Position numbers and translations under genes: made by a program. Below, piece by piece: positions 18,772 through 28,600 of a stretch of 40,783 bases of DNA. The DNA is from Clostridiales bacterium (GTDB lineage Bacteria > Bacillota_A > Clostridia > Christensenellales > Borkfalkiaceae), in contig SVHQ01000002.1 in assembly GCA_015055785.1 (NCBI GenBank), positions 1 to 40,783 of the forward strand, given 5' to 3'. Position 1 is the stretch's first letter, and the number at the start of each line of letters is the position of its first letter. The notes beneath the pieces were generated by a model. It ran no database searches and had not been told where the DNA came from. It worked only from the letters and a program-made list of their open reading frames with translations.

Positions 18772-18815
18772 AGAAAGATAGAAAGACGAAACACCCTAAG
18801 GGTGCGGAACGTTGG
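18772..18815 (-). repeat. Composite repeat downstream of the P-type ATPase
   Basis: AGAAAGATAGAAAGAC (18772-18787), the hairpin CACCC TAA GGGTG (18792-18804), then GGAACGTTGG: the same parts in the same order as at 11460-11495. Read on the minus strand the hairpin is followed by GTTTCGTCTTTC, so it may act as a weak terminator for the P-type ATPase gene. Confidence 0.6.
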
Positions 18816-21425
18816 TTAGGAGTCAACGGGGTTGAGCATATCAAAGAAGCGTATCAAGAACCCTGAAACAGGGAAGCTGGCTTGAATAATGATAATCATC
18901 AGCAGCACTTGTTCCAATGGAATATGCACGTCGCCCCAACCGTCAAATACGACTTGCCCCAATTCAGGAATAGAAATCACGAGCAAACACAAGGACAAAG
19001 CAATGACGAACAGCACCGTACGGACAACGTTGAACGGCTGACAAATTCTATACAGCATGACAAGCCCCGAGAAAGTGAGTGCCAACATCATCAAAGCTTG
19101 ATATTCCAAGGTATCTCTGCCGTTGGAATCGATAAGCCCCAAACTTTCGGAAAGGGAGGTCTTGTGTAAGAAATACAGAATGAGTATCCCAAGCGCCATT
19201 GTTAGCGCACCCGGTATGGCACGGCTTAAAACGTAGGGAATAAACTTGCCTTTGACGCGGTCGGTATTCGGCTGTAAGGACAGCACGAAAGAGGGCAAGG
19301 CAGCAACGAAAAATTCGAACATCAACATATTGTTGGTCGTGAAGAAATATTCACTGTGCAGAAGAATACATACAACCGCCAAAATTAACGTCAATAACGT
19401 TTTCATGATATACAACGACGAGGAGTTTTTAATGTTATTGATTACTCGTCTGCCCTCGTTTACAATTTTAGGCATCGAACCGAAGTTATTATCCTGCAAA
19501 ACGAGGTTGGAAACGTTTCTTGCCGCTTCACTGCCCGATGCGACGGAAATAGCACAGTCGGATTCTTTCATGGCAAGGATATCGTTTACACCATCGCCGG
19601 TCATAGCCACGGTATGGCCGTTCTTTTTAATTGCGCGGATAAGAATGGCTTTTTGTTCAGGGGTAACGCGGCCGAACACCGTGTATTCATTGGCTGCGTT
19701 TTCCACTTCAATACGGGATAGCCCCTCTAAGGAAATGAAACGGGAAGCGTTTTGAATGCCCGCACGGCGCGCCACTTCCGACACCGTCACGGGATTATCC
19801 CCCGAAATAACCTTTACTTCTACGTCATTTTCCTTAAACCATTTAATCGTTTCAATGGCATCGGGGCGGATATTGTCGGTGAGCGTGATAATCGCCACAG
19901 CACGGAGCGCAGCAGGCACCTTATCGCCTTGAATCCCCGAGGGGGAGTGCGCCAACACCAACACACGCATACCCATTTGTGCATACTGTTTTACAATTTT
20001 TTCCACACGCGCGGGCATAGGTTTTAACACAAATTCCGGCGCACCGAGCGCAAACGTACCCACTTCGTCAAAGGTCACCGCCGAGAGCTTTCTCGCAGAG
20101 GAGAAGGGCAGGGCTGTGATGGGCTGCAACGCAGAGGAATATCCAAAACGTTCGTGCAAAGCAATTGAGGTTTGGTTGTTATCGTTCAAAGTCGCTTGCA
20201 TGGAGCCGACTATATCGTCTATCGAATACTCCGTCGTGTTATTGAGGAGAATACAATCGCTCACTTTCATTCTACCGTCGGTGATGGTGCCCGTTTTGTC
20301 TAAGCACAGCACGTTGACGCGCGCCAGCATTTCCAAGGAATACATATCTTGCACGAGGGTGTTATACTTGGCAAGACGAATCATGCCGACGGATAACGCC
20401 ACGGTGGTGAGCAGGATAAGCCCCGAGGGAATCATACCGATAACAACGGAAGCGGTTTTTTGAATGGTTTCACTGATAACGGGGTCGCCGTTGAATAGTT
20501 TGTAGAAGAAACCGTGATCGCCTGCAAGCCCTTCTGTGGATTGTTCGATGTTTTGATAATTGGTTAAGAATATGAAGATAGCCAAAGGTATGATAATCGC
20601 ACCGATAACCTTGATAAACAAACCGATGGAATTCATAATTTCCGAATTCGGACGTTTATACTGCTTTGCTCTTGCCGTCAGTTTGCTGATATACGTGTTA
20701 TTACCCAATTTATCCACGCGAACGGAGATTTGACCGCTGGATATAAACGAACCTGCGTATAAAAGGTCACCTTCGCTCTTTTTGATAGGCACCGATTCAC
20801 CCGTAAGCAGGGATTCGTTGGCTTCGGCGTGACCGTCCAAGACAAAACAGTCGGCAGGGACCTGCTGACCAGACGTTAAAATAAGTACGTCGTCGAGAAC
20901 GATTTGGTCGGAGGGGATTTCCTGCCGTTTCCCTTCACGCATGACGAGCGCGAGAGGGGAGGTGAGAATGGAGAGTTTGTCAATTTTGCGTTTTGCGCGG
21001 ATTTCCTGCACGATACCAATGACGATATTACAAAGGAAAATGGGCGCAAAAAGGAATTTATTCGGTTGCGCCCTTGCCAAAAGCAATGCAATGGCAGCGA
21101 TAAGACACAACAAGTTGAAGGAAGTGCAGATATTATCGATGAAAATACTGCGATAGGTCTTGGAATACTTCTTCACCGTTGTGTTCACGTAACCTTTCTT
21201 AATACGCTCTTCCACCTGCCTTGCTGACAAACCGTCCTCTGCAGACGGATGACAACGCCGAATTTTCGGCGGCGGTGCAACAGCGGCAGCTTGTTCCTTT
21301 TTCTTGAAAATTTTATCTATTAGCGTGGAAAGCTTACTTTGTTGTTCTTCTTCCTCTTCGGGTAAATCATTTTCGTTAAGTAACGATTCAGGAATTTCCG
21401 TTTTTTGGTTGTTTTCTTTTTTCAT
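18816..21425 (-). CDS. P-type cation-transporting ATPase (CtpE-like)
   Basis: An 869-residue P-type ATPase. The about 70 N-terminal residues are charged, with an acidic run (ENDLPEEEEEQQSK). Visible are the actuator motif SLLTGESVPI, the phosphorylation site LCLDKTGTITDG with D376, and the hinge TGDGVNDILAMKESDCA. The membrane-4 region reads IGMIPSGLILLTTVALSVGMIRL, close to the CtpE-type IPEGL motif and lacking the CPC of heavy-metal pumps, so I infer Ca2+ or another non-heavy-metal cation, with low certainty. An upstream open frame extends the ORF antisense through serS, but the real start is the ATG at 21425 with GGAGTG before it and a promoter behind it. It converges on gyrA and diverges from serS. 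Confidence 0.9.
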   Translation of the reverse strand: MKKENNQKTEIPESLLNENDLPEEEEEQQSKLSTLIDKIFKKKEQAAAVAPPPKIRRCHPSAEDGLSARQVEERIKKGYVNTTVKKYSKTYRSIFIDNICTSFNLLCLIAAIALLLARAQPNKFLFAPIFLCNIVIGIVQEIRAKRKIDKLSILTSPLALVMREGKRQEIPSDQIVLDDVLILTSGQQVPADCFVLDGHAEANESLLTGESVPIKKSEGDLLYAGSFISSGQISVRVDKLGNNTYISKLTARAKQYKRPNSEIMNSIGLFIKVIGAIIIPLAIFIFLTNYQNIEQSTEGLAGDHGFFYKLFNGDPVISETIQKTASVVIGMIPSGLILLTTVALSVGMIRLAKYNTLVQDMYSLEMLARVNVLCLDKTGTITDGRMKVSDCILLNNTTEYSIDDIVGSMQATLNDNNQTSIALHERFGYSSALQPITALPFSSARKLSAVTFDEVGTFALGAPEFVLKPMPARVEKIVKQYAQMGMRVLVLAHSPSGIQGDKVPAALRAVAIITLTDNIRPDAIETIKWFKENDVEVKVISGDNPVTVSEVARRAGIQNASRFISLEGLSRIEVENAANEYTVFGRVTPEQKAILIRAIKKNGHTVAMTGDGVNDILAMKESDCAISVASGSEAARNVSNLVLQDNNFGSMPKIVNEGRRVINNIKNSSSLYIMKTLLTLILAVVCILLHSEYFFTTNNMLMFEFFVAALPSFVLSLQPNTDRVKGKFIPYVLSRAIPGALTMALGILILYFLHKTSLSESLGLIDSNGRDTLEYQALMMLALTFSGLVMLYRICQPFNVVRTVLFVIALSLCLLVISIPELGQVVFDGWGDVHIPLEQVLLMIIIIQASFPVSGFLIRFFDMLNPVDS

Positions 21426-21456
21426 AGAACACTCCGTTTGATTGGAACTTGCTTTC

Positions 21457-21485
21457 ATTATAACATAAGGGTGGGCAAAATTCAA
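21457..21485 (-). promoter_or_regulatory. Promoter of the P-type ATPase gene
   Basis: On the minus strand: TTGAAT (21485-21480), 17-nt spacer, TATAAT (21462-21457). Confidence 0.8.
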
Positions 21486-21535
21486 GTTTTTTAAAGAAAT
21501 TTCACAAGAAAATACAATGCGGACTTTCCTTTTAA

Positions 21536-21564
21536 TTGCTTTTAAAAAGGAAAAGTTGTATAAT
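21536..21564 (+). promoter_or_regulatory. Promoter of serS
   Basis: TTGCTT (21536-21541), 17-nt spacer, TATAAT (21559-21564). The leader is only about 30 nt, so no T-box precedes serS. Confidence 0.8.
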
Positions 21565-21602
21565 AGAGAAAAATTAAGAAAATTACACAATGAGGTATTA
21601 TC

Positions 21603-22892
21603 ATGATTGATATCAATCTTATTCGCACCAATCCCGAACTCGTAAAGGAAAATATTAAAAAGAAATTCCAAGATCATAAGCTTGTGCTTGTCGATCAAGT
21701 GTTGGAATTGGATTCCAAACGCCGTGCATTGATTGCAGAAGGCGACGCTTTGCGTGCCGCTCGCAACACCCTTTCTAAACAAGTGGGTATGCTTATGAAA
21801 GAGGGTAAAAAAGAAGAAGCGGAAGCGGTGAAAGCACAGGTGAAAGCGGATGCGGACAGATTGCTCGCAATTGAAAAGGAAAACGAAGAAGTGGAAGCGG
21901 CTTTGAAGAAAGCTATGATGGCGATTCCCAATATCATCGCAGACGACGTGCCTCTTGGCAAGAACGATGAAGAAAACGTGGAATTGCAACGCTTCGGCGA
22001 AGCGGTTGTGCCTGAATTTGAAGTGCCTTATCACCTCGACATCTTGGAAAAATTGGACGGTATTGACGTCGATTCCGCGCGCCGTACGTCTGGTCAGGGT
22101 TTTTATTATCTCACAGGGGATATCGCTCGCTTGCATTCCGCAGTGCTCACCTATGCGCGCGATTTCATGATTGATAAAGGCTTCACGTACGTTATTCCCC
22201 CTTATATGATTCACGGCGACGTCGTTTCTGGCGTTATGAGCTTTGATGAAATGGAAAACATGATGTATAAAATCGAGGGTGAGGATTTGTATTTGATCGG
22301 TACGAGCGAACATTCCATGATCGGCAGATATATGGGGCAGATTATCGATGGCAAGAAATTGCCCTTGACGATGACCAGCTATTCTCCTTGTTTCCGTAAA
22401 GAAAAGGGTGCGCATGGCATTGAAGAACGCGGTATTTACCGTATCCACCAATTCGAAAAGCAGGAAATGATTGTTATTTGTCGTCCTGAAGAAAGCGCAG
22501 AGTGGTATGAAAAATTGTGGAGCTATACGGTGGAACTTTTCCGTTCGTTGGATATCCCTGTAAGACAGCTCGGCTGCTGCTCGGGCGACCTTGCTGATTT
22601 GAAATATAAGAGCTGTGACGTAGAAGCTTGGAGCCCTCGTCAGAAGAAATATTTCGAAGTGGGTTCTTGTTCCAACTTGACGGATGCGCAGGCTCGCCGT
22701 TTGTCCATTCGTTATAAGGATGAGGACGGCAAGTCGAAACTCGCGCACACGTTGAACAACACCGTTGTTGCGCCTCCTCGTATGTTGATTGCGTTCATTG
22801 AAAATCATTTGCAGGCAGACGGCAGTGTCACGATTCCCGAAGTGTTGCGTCCTTATATGGGCGGCAAGTCTGTTATTACTCCCAAGAACTAA
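21603..22892 (+). CDS. serS: Seryl-tRNA synthetase
   Basis: A 429-residue class II synthetase that charges tRNA-Ser, also the first step toward selenocysteine where used. The N-terminus MIDINLIRTNPELVKENIKKK begins the long antiparallel coiled coil that grips the tRNA-Ser extra arm (residues about 1-105). The catalytic core follows: TSGQGFYYLTGDIARL, LIGTSEHSMIG, motif 2 CFRKEKGAHGIEERGIYRIHQFEKQEM, and the motif 3 region near LNNTVVAPPRMLIAFIENH. The C-terminus VLRPYMGG is typical. It is monocistronic by its own promoter. An RBS-like GAGGT lies before the ATG. Confidence 0.98.
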   Translation: MIDINLIRTNPELVKENIKKKFQDHKLVLVDQVLELDSKRRALIAEGDALRAARNTLSKQVGMLMKEGKKEEAEAVKAQVKADADRLLAIEKENEEVEAALKKAMMAIPNIIADDVPLGKNDEENVELQRFGEAVVPEFEVPYHLDILEKLDGIDVDSARRTSGQGFYYLTGDIARLHSAVLTYARDFMIDKGFTYVIPPYMIHGDVVSGVMSFDEMENMMYKIEGEDLYLIGTSEHSMIGRYMGQIIDGKKLPLTMTSYSPCFRKEKGAHGIEERGIYRIHQFEKQEMIVICRPEESAEWYEKLWSYTVELFRSLDIPVRQLGCCSGDLADLKYKSCDVEAWSPRQKKYFEVGSCSNLTDAQARRLSIRYKDEDGKSKLAHTLNNTVVAPPRMLIAFIENHLQADGSVTIPEVLRPYMGGKSVITPKN

Positions 22893-22939
22893 TTAAGCGA
22901 AATGCGTATAGCACGGCAAATTATCCACAAAAACGGAAC

Positions 22940-23162
22940 TTGCCCTTGCTCGTTTACGTGTAGTAAACTCCCATCGGGCAAAACCCGTGTTTTGCGGCAC
23001 TTTGTCGCACTCTCCGCATTTTAACGTGGGATAGGGGGTGAGAAGTTAAGAAACTTAGTTTCTTGCGTGGTGTGGAGTGGAACTCCACGAAAACTGAACT
23101 CGAAAAAGCAAACGTTAGTTTGCGCCTATTATTGCCGAAAGGCAATCCATGGACGAAGTCCA
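22940..23162 (+). repeat. String of unrelated short palindromes after serS
   Basis: The 447-bp gap after serS holds successive perfect hairpins: GTTTAC/GTAAAC (22952-22968), GCAAAAC/GTTTTGC (22978-22995), AAGAAAC/GTTTCTT (23048-23064), GTGGAGT/ACTCCAC (23072-23088), GCAAAC/GTTTGC (23108-23123), TTGCC/GGCAA (23132-23145, GAAA loop) and TGGAC/GTCCA (23150-23162). TTGCCC (22940) and GGGCAA (22976) enclose the first. No gene is seen here. The style resembles the spacers of the GTGAATTG arrays, but the separators are not conserved. Confidence 0.8.
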
Positions 23163-23188
23163 AAAAGTGAGCGTAATAGCAAAAATAA

Positions 23189-23209
23189 GCATACCATGTA
23201 TGCGTTGAA
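23189..23209 (+). repeat. Dispersed motif ACCATGTATGCGTTGAA, copy 2
   Basis: Here the motif starts with GCATAC CAT GTATGC, a perfect 6-bp palindrome, and continues GTTGAA. It has one base changed from the copies at 18647 and 33589. Confidence 0.75.
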
Positions 23210-23260
23210 TGAAAATATTCAGCATTACAAAGTAAATTAGATTTTCCATATTATAATTTC

Positions 23261-23292
23261 GCAACAGGGGAGTATCCTTGTTGCGTTTTTTT
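23261..23292 (+). terminator. Hairpin with T-run upstream of the exonuclease gene
   Basis: GCAACAGGGG (23261-23270) pairs with GTATCC-side bases up to TGTTGC (23279-23284) over 10 bp including two G-T pairs, and is followed by GTTTTTTTA. It probably ends transcription entering from serS; its right arm overlaps the -35 box of the next gene. Confidence 0.7.
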
Positions 23293-23309
23293 ATCAAGTG
23301 TGTTATAAT
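23281..23309 (+). promoter_or_regulatory. Promoter of the exonuclease-rsmF operon
   Basis: TTGCGT (23281-23286), 17-nt spacer, TATAAT (23304-23309), 30 nt before the ATG at 23340. Confidence 0.75.
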
Positions 23310-23339
23310 ATTTTTGAAAAACACACAAAGAAGAAAAAC

Positions 23340-24308
23340 ATGAAATATTTATTTTTTGACATTGAATGTTCGGTGGTTTCTAAAAACGCTGCAAAAATTT
23401 GCGCGTTTGGGTATTGCCTCACCGATGAAAAATTTCGTATTTTAGAAAAGGAAGATATTCTAATCAATCCGCAGGGCGGCTTTCATCTCACAGACAGAAA
23501 GGGTACGCAGGGTTTAGTTTTGCCCTATAAATATGAGGATTTTAAGAAATATCCCACTTTTTGTGAGAAAAAGGACAAGATTTATTCCTTATTGCAGGAC
23601 GAGGACACCCTTGTTGTCGGCCATGCAACCATGAATGACGTCAAATATCTCAATTTAGAAAGCAAGCGTTTTTCTTTGCCCTCCTTTGATTTCTCTTTCG
23701 CCGATACGCAGTTTTTGTATATGAATCGCATTCAGGAATTTTCCCGTCAGTTCGGTTTGGGCGTGATAGCGGAAGAATTAAAGGTGGATTTTGTGGCGCA
23801 CCGCGCTGTGGATGACGCTTTTGCGACTATGAAAATAGCCGAAGCTTTGTGTAAAGCCGAAGGGGAAGACGTTACGTTGCCCCAATTCATTGAAAAATAC
23901 CAAATCACACTCGGGCGCATTTCCGATTACGAAATCACGCAATCGACCAGCGTGGCGTTCGCGGCTTATAAACAAGAAATCGAACGCAAAAAGGAAATGC
24001 GTGAAAAATTAAAAGCAGAATTTCACGTCTTTGCTGACCGTGAAAAACGCAAGCGCGCAAAAGAGGGTCTATTAAAGAATCAATCGGTGTGTTTTTCGCA
24101 CCCGTTGGAGATAGAATTGCCCTTATCCAAACGCTTGTTACAAGCCGCGTTTGCGCAAGCGGCACGCCTCACCTATCGTGCAGAAGAATGTGATATTTAC
24201 GTGTGCTTTGAGGGGGAGAGTGGTCCGCGATTGAAATCGGTGGAAAACGGCGGCGCAAAAATATTAACGACCTCTGAATTTGAAACCTATTTAGGAATAG
24301 GGGAATAA
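23340..24308 (+). CDS. DEDDh-type 3'-5' exonuclease domain protein
   Basis: A 322-residue protein with a DnaQ-like RNase T/exonuclease domain in the first about 185 residues: YLFFDIECSV carries the D-x-E motif, VVGHATMNDVKYL is the Exo II region, and HRAVDDAFATMKIAEAL gives the HxxxxD (Exo III) block. It should therefore cut DNA or RNA from the 3' end. The remaining about 135 residues are basic (KKEMREKLKAEFHVFADREKRKRAKEG) and match nothing I recognise; they may bind nucleic acid. An earlier in-frame ATG at 23298 lies in the -10 box, so I take 23340. It ends 1 nt before the rRNA methyltransferase gene, so the two are an operon. Confidence 0.88.
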   Translation: MKYLFFDIECSVVSKNAAKICAFGYCLTDEKFRILEKEDILINPQGGFHLTDRKGTQGLVLPYKYEDFKKYPTFCEKKDKIYSLLQDEDTLVVGHATMNDVKYLNLESKRFSLPSFDFSFADTQFLYMNRIQEFSRQFGLGVIAEELKVDFVAHRAVDDAFATMKIAEALCKAEGEDVTLPQFIEKYQITLGRISDYEITQSTSVAFAAYKQEIERKKEMREKLKAEFHVFADREKRKRAKEGLLKNQSVCFSHPLEIELPLSKRLLQAAFAQAARLTYRAEECDIYVCFEGESGPRLKSVENGGAKILTTSEFETYLGIGE

Positions 24309-24309
24309 T

Positions 24310-25611
24310 ATGTATCCATTACCTGAACAATTTATTAAAAACATGAAAAAACAGCTTCCCGAAAACGAATGGGAGGCGTTTTTTGGCGTGTATGCGAAAA
24401 AGCCCTTTAAAGGGGTGCGCTTGAACCCGTTGAAAGGGGGCAGGGTTGCGTTGAAAGAGAAATTGGACTTCTTGGACGCATCCGTGCCTTGGGAAGAAAA
24501 CGGCTATTATACGTCGGAAGAAAAGGTGGGGGCGTCGCCCTATCATACCGCAGGACTTTTCTATTCGCAGGAGCCGTCTGCAATGTGCGCCGCGCCGCTT
24601 TTAGACGTGCAAGCAGGGGAGCGAGTGCTTGACCTTTGTTCTGCACCAGGCGGAAAAGGTACGCAGCTTGCTTGTATGATGGAAGGGAAAGGCATTATTA
24701 TGCTGAATGAACCCATTTTATCGCGTGCTAAAATTCTTTCGCAAAACGTCGAGCGCATGGGCATTAAAAATGCCGTGGTGACGAGTGAACTTCCTGAAAA
24801 TTTATCCGTCAAATTTGCTGGATATTTTGATAAAATTCTTGTAGATGCGCCTTGTTCGGGAGAAGGTATGTTTCGAAAAAATGCCGAAGAAGCACTTGGG
24901 GAATGGAGTGAAGAAAACGTAGCCATGTGCGCGGAAAGGCAGGCGCATATTTTAAAAGAGGCGACAAAAATGTTGCGTGTGGGCGGTAGGCTCGTGTACT
25001 CCACTTGCACGTTCGCTTTTGCCGAAGACGAGGGGCAGGTATGCGACTATTTGAAAAATCAACCGCAAATGCGTCTTATTAAGCAGGAAAAATTATATCC
25101 GCATAAAGTGGACGGAGAGGGACATTTCGCGGCTCTATTTGAAAAGGTTTCTGCGGACGCCGAATGGGAATCGCGCATAAAGGACATGAAAGCGTGGTGT
25201 AGCAAGGATGCGGAAAAAGTCTATCGTGATTTTGAAAAGGTATTCTTTAAAGAAAAGCAAGCGAAATATATCCACGAAGCGAGCGGCATTTTATACGCCT
25301 TGCCTGAGGGAGTATTTGATTGGAAAGGAGTGCAGGTGCTTCGCGTGGGCATTCGATTGGGGGAAGTGAAAAACGGCAGATTCGAACCCTCACATTCCCT
25401 TGCTATGTGTGCGAAAAAGGAAGAATGTAACAACGTGTTAGATTTGGATTTGGACGATGTACGGCTGGATAAGTATTTCCGTGGTGAAACGATGGAAGGG
25501 GATTTAAAAAACGGCTGGTGTTTGGTGTGTGTGGACGGTTATCCCATCGGTCTTGGTAAAGCGGTGAACGGCACGGTGAAGAATCATCTGCCGAAAGGTT
25601 TAAGGAAATAA
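24310..25611 (+). CDS. RsmF/NOL1-NOP2-Sun family rRNA m5C methyltransferase
   Basis: A 433-residue SAM-dependent RNA cytosine-C5 methyltransferase. SAM motif I is DLCSAPGGKGTQLA (from D108). The two essential cysteines are C182 in VDAPCSGEGMF and C233 in VYSTCTFAF. The about 150-residue C-terminal part ends GKAVNGTVKNHLPKGLRK, the RsmF/YebU-type tail, so a 16S or 23S rRNA target is likely. It is translationally coupled with the exonuclease gene (1-nt gap). Two copies of the dispersed G-rich repeat lie within the gene: 24436-24455, encoding GGRVALK, and 25032-25045, encoding EGQVCD. Confidence 0.92.
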   Translation: MYPLPEQFIKNMKKQLPENEWEAFFGVYAKKPFKGVRLNPLKGGRVALKEKLDFLDASVPWEENGYYTSEEKVGASPYHTAGLFYSQEPSAMCAAPLLDVQAGERVLDLCSAPGGKGTQLACMMEGKGIIMLNEPILSRAKILSQNVERMGIKNAVVTSELPENLSVKFAGYFDKILVDAPCSGEGMFRKNAEEALGEWSEENVAMCAERQAHILKEATKMLRVGGRLVYSTCTFAFAEDEGQVCDYLKNQPQMRLIKQEKLYPHKVDGEGHFAALFEKVSADAEWESRIKDMKAWCSKDAEKVYRDFEKVFFKEKQAKYIHEASGILYALPEGVFDWKGVQVLRVGIRLGEVKNGRFEPSHSLAMCAKKEECNNVLDLDLDDVRLDKYFRGETMEGDLKNGWCLVCVDGYPIGLGKAVNGTVKNHLPKGLRK

Positions 25612-25631
25612 CAACAAAATAATGCAACAAA

Positions 25632-25659
25632 AAAGAAGCTCTCGTAAAAGAGCTTCTTT
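25632..25659. terminator. Bidirectional terminator
   Basis: AAAGAAGCTC (25632-25641) and GAGCTTCTTT (25650-25659), perfect 10 bp, with T-rich tails on both strands. It separates the convergent methyltransferase and large lipoprotein genes. Confidence 0.88.
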
Positions 25660-25698
25660 CTTTTATTTAAACCAAGTATCAAGAATGAAATCTATACA

Positions 25699-28600
25699 TT
25701 ATTTCGATTTCTTTTCTTTTTTCGTTTTTGCAGGAGCGACATAACCGTTCTTTTTGCGAACAGATGCAAGCACCTTACGAACAACTACTGCCACGATTGC
25801 AACGAGGAGAGCTGCTGCAACAGCGATGGAGCTTGCCAACAACCAAGGATTCATTTCCGATTCATGGTCGTGATCGTGATCATCTTCCGTAGGTGTATCG
25901 TCTTCTTCCGCATCAGGTGTTACGGTAACTTCAGACAAAGCATAGTTTGCATACATTTCATAAACGTTTTCGTTTACATATTCAAGGTATGCAACGCCAG
26001 AAGCCTGCGAAGAGGGAACGTAGCTTTCATAAGCATAGCCAACTTTGTTGTCGTCAACGAGTTCGTTGTAGCGGAGATACTTCGCGTTATCGAAGAAGGA
26101 GAATACGCTTTCGAAATAGTTTTCTTCGCTAACGTCTTCTTTTCTTTCGTCGATGAGCGCATTGAAAGACGTTTCATCAAGAGATGCAGGGGCGTAGGAA
26201 TCGAAGAATACATACGAACCAGCTTTGTTAACTTGTTCGCCGTCTCTCGAACCGCTCCATACTTCCAAACGGTAGCTCTTAGCGGTGTCGCCCGTGTGCA
26301 CGTAGAAGGATACGGTTGCCCATTCGCCGTTCGTGTCGGTCACTTCGAAGCGAAGGTCTTTCTTGTCTTCTGCTGCATAGCGGGGAGCAAGGCTCGTCGT
26401 GTTGAAATCGAATACTTCCGTTGTGAAAGTGTTTTCTGCGTAGTATTTGCCGTCTTTTGCGTAGAATGCAATGCCGTCTTTACCAACGCCGTTCCAGATG
26501 TCGTTATAATTATAGGTTACGCCACCTTCCGCAACGATTTTGTTGCCGTTGCTATCTTCTTCATAGTTAGCAAGGTTTGCAAAGTATTTGTTTGCGTCAA
26601 CGTCTTTCGCGCCTTCCCAAGCCGTGTTTACTTTATAAAGACCGTTCGATTGCAATTTGAACGCTACGTCTTTCTTTGCATTGAAATGTTCATCGGTGGG
26701 GTCTTTTGCGCAAACGTTGCCGTCGTCGTCATACCAGTAAATTACGTTGCTGCCGATGGAAAGATTGGTCTGATGCGAATCGTCGTTCATATCGATGAGA
26801 TAGATATTTGCCTTTGCATCTGCGCTTACCTTCACACGCAAGGAAATCGTCTTATAAGTGTTTGCTGCGATAGAGGTGATCTTACCAAAGTAGCCGAAGG
26901 AATTTTCCTGATCTTTTTCGTTATAGATAACGAGGGGTTGAGTAGCCGTACCGAATACGTCTTTCCAAGATTCGCCGCCGAGCTTGGTGAGGAGATCTTT
27001 ATAATTTTCTTCGTATTCTTTGTTCAACAAACCTGCATTTGCGTTCTTGTTTGTCGTGGTGTCACTGTACTTATCGGAAATATTCGCGTTGTTGTTGTAA
27101 ACACCTTTATAGTTCTTAGGAGCTGCGAAGCCCGTTTCAATTGCATCAGCGTGTACGCCTGCGGTGGAATCGAAACCGCTATCGCCCGTCGTAACGGTGT
27201 TATCCGTAAGAGAAACGACTTTGGAATACGTGCCGTTTACTGCGCCTTCAAATTCGATTTCGCTCATTTTATAAGTTTCGAATTTGGAGAATGCTGCAAA
27301 ACCTGCATAATATTCCGCTTTCGTCGTACCTACTACCGTAGTAGGACCGTAGTTGAAGGAAAGGGAAACCTTTCTATCTGCGTCCGTCGTGTTTTCCACG
27401 AAGAACAAGCACTGCTGCCAATCTTCATAGAAATCTTCCTTTTCGCCGATTTCTACGGAAGCAATCGTTGTCGTATCGATAGAGGAGATAGACGTCTTGT
27501 TGTTGCCGTCAATCAAGGTGATGCCTGCGCCCGTGAAGCCGTTCATATCCGACGTCTTAACGTAGCAGGAGATTGCAAGGTAGCTATTTGCTTTCACTTC
27601 AAATTCCTTGCTGGAGTTTGCCGTGTAAGCCGCGCCGTCTGCACTCAAGAGCATCAAAAGCTTTTCGCCGTTAAGGAATTCAACGTCCTTGAAGTATTTT
27701 TCGTAAGCTTTCTGCAAATATATATTGTCGGAGTCGTTCAAAGCAGCCGCGTTTTCGAATACTTTCGTTACGTCGTTTGCGGTGCTAAAGCCAAGACCGT
27801 TGTAAACTTCTGCGCCTTCTACGCCCATAGCCGCCGTGTAAACCTTCTTGTTAGAGGTTTCCGTCGTAGGCTTTGCGGTAATCGTGTTTTCTTCGGAAGC
27901 AGCGAGGAAGTCTTCCGTTACGAAAGCGCTATAGTAGTCCATAGCAAATTTCGTGTCGCTGGAAACGTAGGTGTTTACGATTTTATCTTTCTTATCCGTA
28001 CCGAAGTTGATGGTCACAAGATCTTTCGCTCTCGTGTCGAAATCTTCGTTCGTGATAACGTTGCATTGGATATCGTCGAAGAATGCGTAACCGTTTACGT
28101 ATTCAAGCTTGTCCGTCTTGCCGCCTTGGCCAAGACCGAGCACAATGTTGAACGTTGTGTCGGCATAAGCAGCGCCTCTCAAATAGAAAGAGTACTGCAC
28201 CCAACCGTTGTTTTCCGTTACGCCTGCCGTGTTGATGTTCTTCACTTCAAGCGCGTCCATTGATTTGCCGCCAACGGAGTGGGAAATGCTGATGTAAGCA
28301 CCCTTTTGAACAACGTCTTGCGCTTCACCGGATGTGTTGGAAGATTTTAAATCGCTCGTCTTAACCCAAACGGAAAATTCAACGGACGTGCCGGATTTTA
28401 CCGTAACGGTGGAAGAGGAGGTGTACTTCTGTGCCGTACCGATGATGTTATAAGAAGACGTGGAATCGGGAGCCGGATATTCGTTGTGAATCATGAGGAC
28501 GTTGGTGTTTTCAGCGTCGCCGTCATGTGTCCCAGGATTTTCGCAGGTGGGCAAATCTTCGTTGTCAATATTGAACGATTCGTAGAAACTGAGTTCTTTG

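Noticed and set aside
21426..22808. Extension of the P-type ATPase frame by about 460 codons across serS on the minus strand
   Set aside because: It is the antisense shadow of serS; the ATPase has its own ATG at 21425 with a ribosome binding site and promoter at 21457-21485.
25864..28263. A 799-codon open frame on the plus strand
   Set aside because: It is antisense to the large lipoprotein gene, has low-complexity Phe/Val/Arg-rich content and no ribosome binding site.
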